The notes under the pieces are model-generated. The model was not told the DNA's origin. It saw only the letters and a list, made by a program, of their open reading frames with translations, and did not search any database. Source: an uncultured Dyadobacter sp. (lineage in GTDB: Bacteria > Bacteroidota > Bacteroidia > Cytophagales > Spirosomataceae). From it: a stretch of 8,776 bases of DNA. The stretch is from the NCBI GenBank assembly GCA_946481035.1, contig CAMLNK010000113.1, positions 1 to 8,776 of the forward strand, written 5' to 3'. Positions 6,624-8,776 of the stretch are shown here, one piece after another; position 1 is the first letter of the stretch, and each line of letters opens with the position of its first letter. Position numbers and translations under genes: made by a program.

Positions 6624-6660
6624 AGTTAGCGTAATGTTTTGAAATAATCAAACCATCCAT

Positions 6661-8271
6661 ATGTACAAAAAGCAAATCAGCTGGCTTCTGTTGGCCATTA
6701 CGCTCGCCGCGCAAACCGTTTTTGCGCAAAAGAAACCCAATGTGATCGTGATCCTGGCGGACGATCTCGGTTACGCAGACCTGGGTTGTTACGGCAGCGA
6801 AATTCCGACGCCTAACCTCGATAAACTGGCCCAAAACGGGGTGCGCCTTACGAATTTTTACAATACTGCCCGTTGCTGCCCCACGCGTGCGGCCCTGCTC
6901 ACGGGCGTGTACAGCCATCAGGCGGGTATCGGGCACATGATGGACGATAAGGGGGCCGATCATCCGGCCTACCGCGGTCAGCTGAACCACAACAGCGTGA
7001 CGATCGCCGAGGTGATGAAAAGCGCGGGCTATTTCACGACCATGACCGGCAAATGGCACGTAGGGCACCAGCACGGGGTGTACCCATCCAACCGCGGCTT
7101 CGACCGCTCGCTGCATGCACCTGCGGGAGGTTTTTATTACGGGAATGGGAATAATGCGAAGCTGTTTTTGAATGGCCAGGAGCTTCCGAACGACTCCGAC
7201 AAGCTCCCTAAGGACTGGTATTCGACCGACCTCTGGACGGATTACGGACTGCGGTTCATCGATGAGGCCGCGGCTGAGAAGAAGCCGTTTTTACTTTATC
7301 TCGCACACAATGCGCCGCATTTTCCCTTGCAGGCACCCGAAGAGGATATTGCCAAATTCCGCGGTAAGTATTTGAAAGGCTGGGAAAAGCTGCGCCAGGA
7401 GCGGTATGAAAGGCAGATCAAACTCGGGCTGGTGGACCCATCCTGGAAACTACCCCCGATTAACCCGAATGTGAAGAAGTGGGACAGTCTGAGCGATGCC
7501 GAGAAAAAGCGTTACGACGATATGATGGCGATTTACGCAGCGGTGATTTACCGGCTCGATAAAAGCATCGGCGACCTGGTGGCCGGACTGAAAAAGCGTG
7601 GCGTTTTTGACAATACAGTCATTCTTTTTGTTTCGGACAATGGCGGTAATGCCGAACCGGGCATCGAAGGCCGCTATGAAGGCGACCAGCCGGGCACTGC
7701 AAAATCGACCGTTTTCCTGGGTCAGGGCTGGGCGGAAGCAGCTTGTACGCCATTTTGGGCCTATAAACATCATACGCACGAAGGTGGAATCTCCTCACCG
7801 GGCATTATCTCGTGGCCGGCGGGTATTCCGGCTTCGCGTAACGGCAAGTTCGAACGGCAACCGGCGCATATTATCGATATTATGGCTACGGTGGCGGATT
7901 TGGGTAATGCCAAATATCCGACGACCTATGCCGGCCACACCATTCAGCCGCTGGAAGGGACCAGTTTGAAGCCCGCATTCACCGGAAAGCCCATAAATCG
8001 CAAGAACCCAATCTTCTGGGAACACGAGGGCAACCGTGCGATTCGCGACGGCAAATGGAAACTCGTGGCCGAAAAGACCGAGAGATGGCAATTGTACGAC
8101 GTTGAAAAAGACCGCACCGAGCTGAACGACCAGTTCGACAAACAGCCTGAAATCGCCCAAGAGCTCGTGGCCAAATATGAAGAGTGGTATAAACGCGTAG
8201 GTGCCGAGGATTATGAAAAGACCTTCAAGTGGTTTTATGATTATGACAAAGCCAAACAACAATCTAAATGA
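6661..8271 (+). CDS. secreted arylsulfatase with CCPTR active site (S1_4-like)
   Basis: The 536-aa product is a type I sulfatase that cleaves sulfate esters outside the cytoplasm. The signal peptide ends at VFA|Q (residue 22). Key residues are Asp34-Asp35 in [10 protein letters not shown], Cys72 in R-C-C-P-T-R (71-76), Lys131 and His133 in GKWHVG, His220 in APHFPLQAP, Asp327-Asn328 in SDNGG, and Lys369 in YKHHTHEGG. In the C-x-P-x-R rule the catalytic formylglycine precursor is Cys72, and Cys73 fills the position normally held by Ser; this CCPTR form is seen in bacterial arylsulfatases. The SHQAGIGHM and THEGGISSP segments place it nearer the PAS-type group than the GALNS-like neighbour. It starts a new unit after a 270-nt gap, and its TGA overlaps the next gene's ATG. 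Unlike the first sulfatase it has four Cys and seven Met. Confidence 0.95.
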   Translation: MYKKQISWLLLAITLAAQTVFAQKKPNVIVILADDLGYADLGCYGSEIPTPNLDKLAQNGVRLTNFYNTARCCPTRAALLTGVYSHQAGIGHMMDDKGADHPAYRGQLNHNSVTIAEVMKSAGYFTTMTGKWHVGHQHGVYPSNRGFDRSLHAPAGGFYYGNGNNAKLFLNGQELPNDSDKLPKDWYSTDLWTDYGLRFIDEAAAEKKPFLLYLAHNAPHFPLQAPEEDIAKFRGKYLKGWEKLRQERYERQIKLGLVDPSWKLPPINPNVKKWDSLSDAEKKRYDDMMAIYAAVIYRLDKSIGDLVAGLKKRGVFDNTVILFVSDNGGNAEPGIEGRYEGDQPGTAKSTVFLGQGWAEAACTPFWAYKHHTHEGGISSPGIISWPAGIPASRNGKFERQPAHIIDIMATVADLGNAKYPTTYAGHTIQPLEGTSLKPAFTGKPINRKNPIFWEHEGNRAIRDGKWKLVAEKTERWQLYDVEKDRTELNDQFDKQPEIAQELVAKYEEWYKRVGAEDYEKTFKWFYDYDKAKQQSK

Positions 8272-8776
8272 GAAAATTTCAACCTATCGCATTGCTCACG
8301 CTGACGGCGCTTTCGCTGACTTCTTTCGTGGCACCGGTGGCCCCGGGTGGCGACGATAAAGCCAAGCCGAAGTACAATGTCCTGTTTATCGCGGTCGACG
8401 ACCTGAACAATGACCTGGGCACATATGGTAACACTTTTGTGAAATCCCCCAACATCGACCGGCTGGCAAAGCGGGGCGTTCGGTTCGATAAGGCTTATAC
8501 CCAGTTTCCGCTTTGCAGCCCAAGCCGCTCGTCGCTGCTTACCGGCCAGCGGCCCGATGTGACGAAGATCTATGAGTTGCAAACGCATTTCCGTAAAAAC
8601 TTGCCCGACATCGTTACGCTACCCCAGCTTTTCAAAAACAACAACTATTACAGTGCGCGGGTGGGGAAAATATACCATTATGGCGTGCCGGGCCAGATCG
8701 GTACCGACGGATTGGACGACCCGGATTCGTGGAACCAGCGCGTGAACCCAAAGGGACGCGACAAGACCGAGGAGCC
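8268..8776 (+). CDS. iduronate-2-sulfatase-like sulfatase (S1_7 type), 3' end outside window
   Basis: ATG at 8268 overlaps the preceding stop by 4 nt (ATGA), and the frame stays open to the window edge, giving 169 codons. A hydrophobic signal segment ([17 protein letters not shown]) follows MRKFQ, with no lipobox Cys. Metal-binding Asp44-Asp45 lie in [16 protein letters not shown], and Cys83 in CSPSR (83-87) is the formylglycine precursor. The segments [20 protein letters not shown] and [10 protein letters not shown], with Lys134 and His137, closely follow human iduronate-2-sulfatase (LTGRRPDTTRLYDFNSYWR and VGKVFHPG). Relatives remove 2-O-sulfates from uronates and other sugar sulfates, so a sulfated glycan is the likely substrate. 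The visible part has one Cys and no Met apart from the initiator. Only the N-terminal third is present, so completeness cannot be judged. Confidence 0.92.
   Translation, partial: MRKFQPIALLTLTALSLTSFVAPVAPGGDDKAKPKYNVLFIAVDDLNNDLGTYGNTFVKSPNIDRLAKRGVRFDKAYTQFPLCSPSRSSLLTGQRPDVTKIYELQTHFRKNLPDIVTLPQLFKNNNYYSARVGKIYHYGVPGQIGTDGLDDPDSWNQRVNPKGRDKTEE

Larger units (their letters stand above)
6391..6660 (+). other. 270-nt intergenic region between the two sulfatase units
   Basis: No coding sequence longer than about 20 codons is credible here, and no cysteine-tract leader is present. The first part carries a 15-bp hairpin after the beta-sandwich gene. The second part, AT-rich and just upstream of the next sulfatase, holds a short dyad and a near-repeat that may be regulatory. 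I found no good match to the Bacteroidota -33/-7 promoter, though the unit at 6661 needs one or depends on read-through. Confidence 0.6.

Noticed and set aside
6638..6652. TTTGA-AATAA-TCAAA dyad just before the sulfatase at 6661
   Set aside because: A 5-bp arm in AT-rich sequence is expected by chance, and TTTG here is too close to the start codon to be a -33 promoter element.
930..8776. A canonical polysaccharide utilisation locus
   Set aside because: No SusC/SusD-like genes, TonB-dependent receptor, glycoside hydrolase or hybrid two-component regulator are present in the window.

Overview
The window looks like a chromosomal segment of a Bacteroidota bacterium, probably a Cytophagales member of the Dyadobacter/Spirosoma kind. 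That placement is an inference from the secreted S1 sulfatases, AxA|Q signal-peptide sites, starts without clear Shine-Dalgarno sequences, a Bacteroidota-type PstS-like binding protein and a DUF2281/PIN toxin-antitoxin pair. All genes lie on the + strand.

Bases 1-581 hold a type II toxin-antitoxin module: the end of a DUF2281/VapB-like antitoxin and a complete PIN-domain (VapC-like) toxin, overlapping by 4 nt. This part is visibly more AT-rich than the rest.

Bases 582-929 contain no conventional gene. They do contain a 32-codon ORF (726-824) that ends in four consecutive cysteine codons followed by the stop, placed 105 nt before a secreted binding protein. This resembles a cysteine-sensing leader peptide and is the most interesting item in the window.

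Bases 930-6390 form a first unit: a PstS-like periplasmic binding protein, a strong terminator-like hairpin, a 773-aa arylsulfatase of the AtsD/PAS type, a 463-aa GALNS/arylsulfatase-A-like sulfatase 7 nt later, and a small secreted concanavalin-like beta-sandwich protein. A 15-bp hairpin closes it. Bases 6661-8776 start a second unit: a 536-aa arylsulfatase with a CCPTR active site, overlapping by 4 nt an iduronate-2-sulfatase-like gene that runs off the window.

Taken together the locus looks like a sulfate-ester scavenging system: secreted sulfatases release sulfate and the binding protein may capture an oxyanion, possibly that sulfate. Two independent features suggest sulfur control. One is the polycysteine leader. 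The other is the near absence of sulfur amino acids from the products just downstream: the mature binding protein has no Cys or Met, and the 773-aa sulfatase has one Cys (catalytic) and two Met. No SusC/SusD pair, glycoside hydrolase, permease or sulfatase-maturating enzyme is visible, so sulfur acquisition is favoured over carbohydrate use, although genes outside the window could change this.
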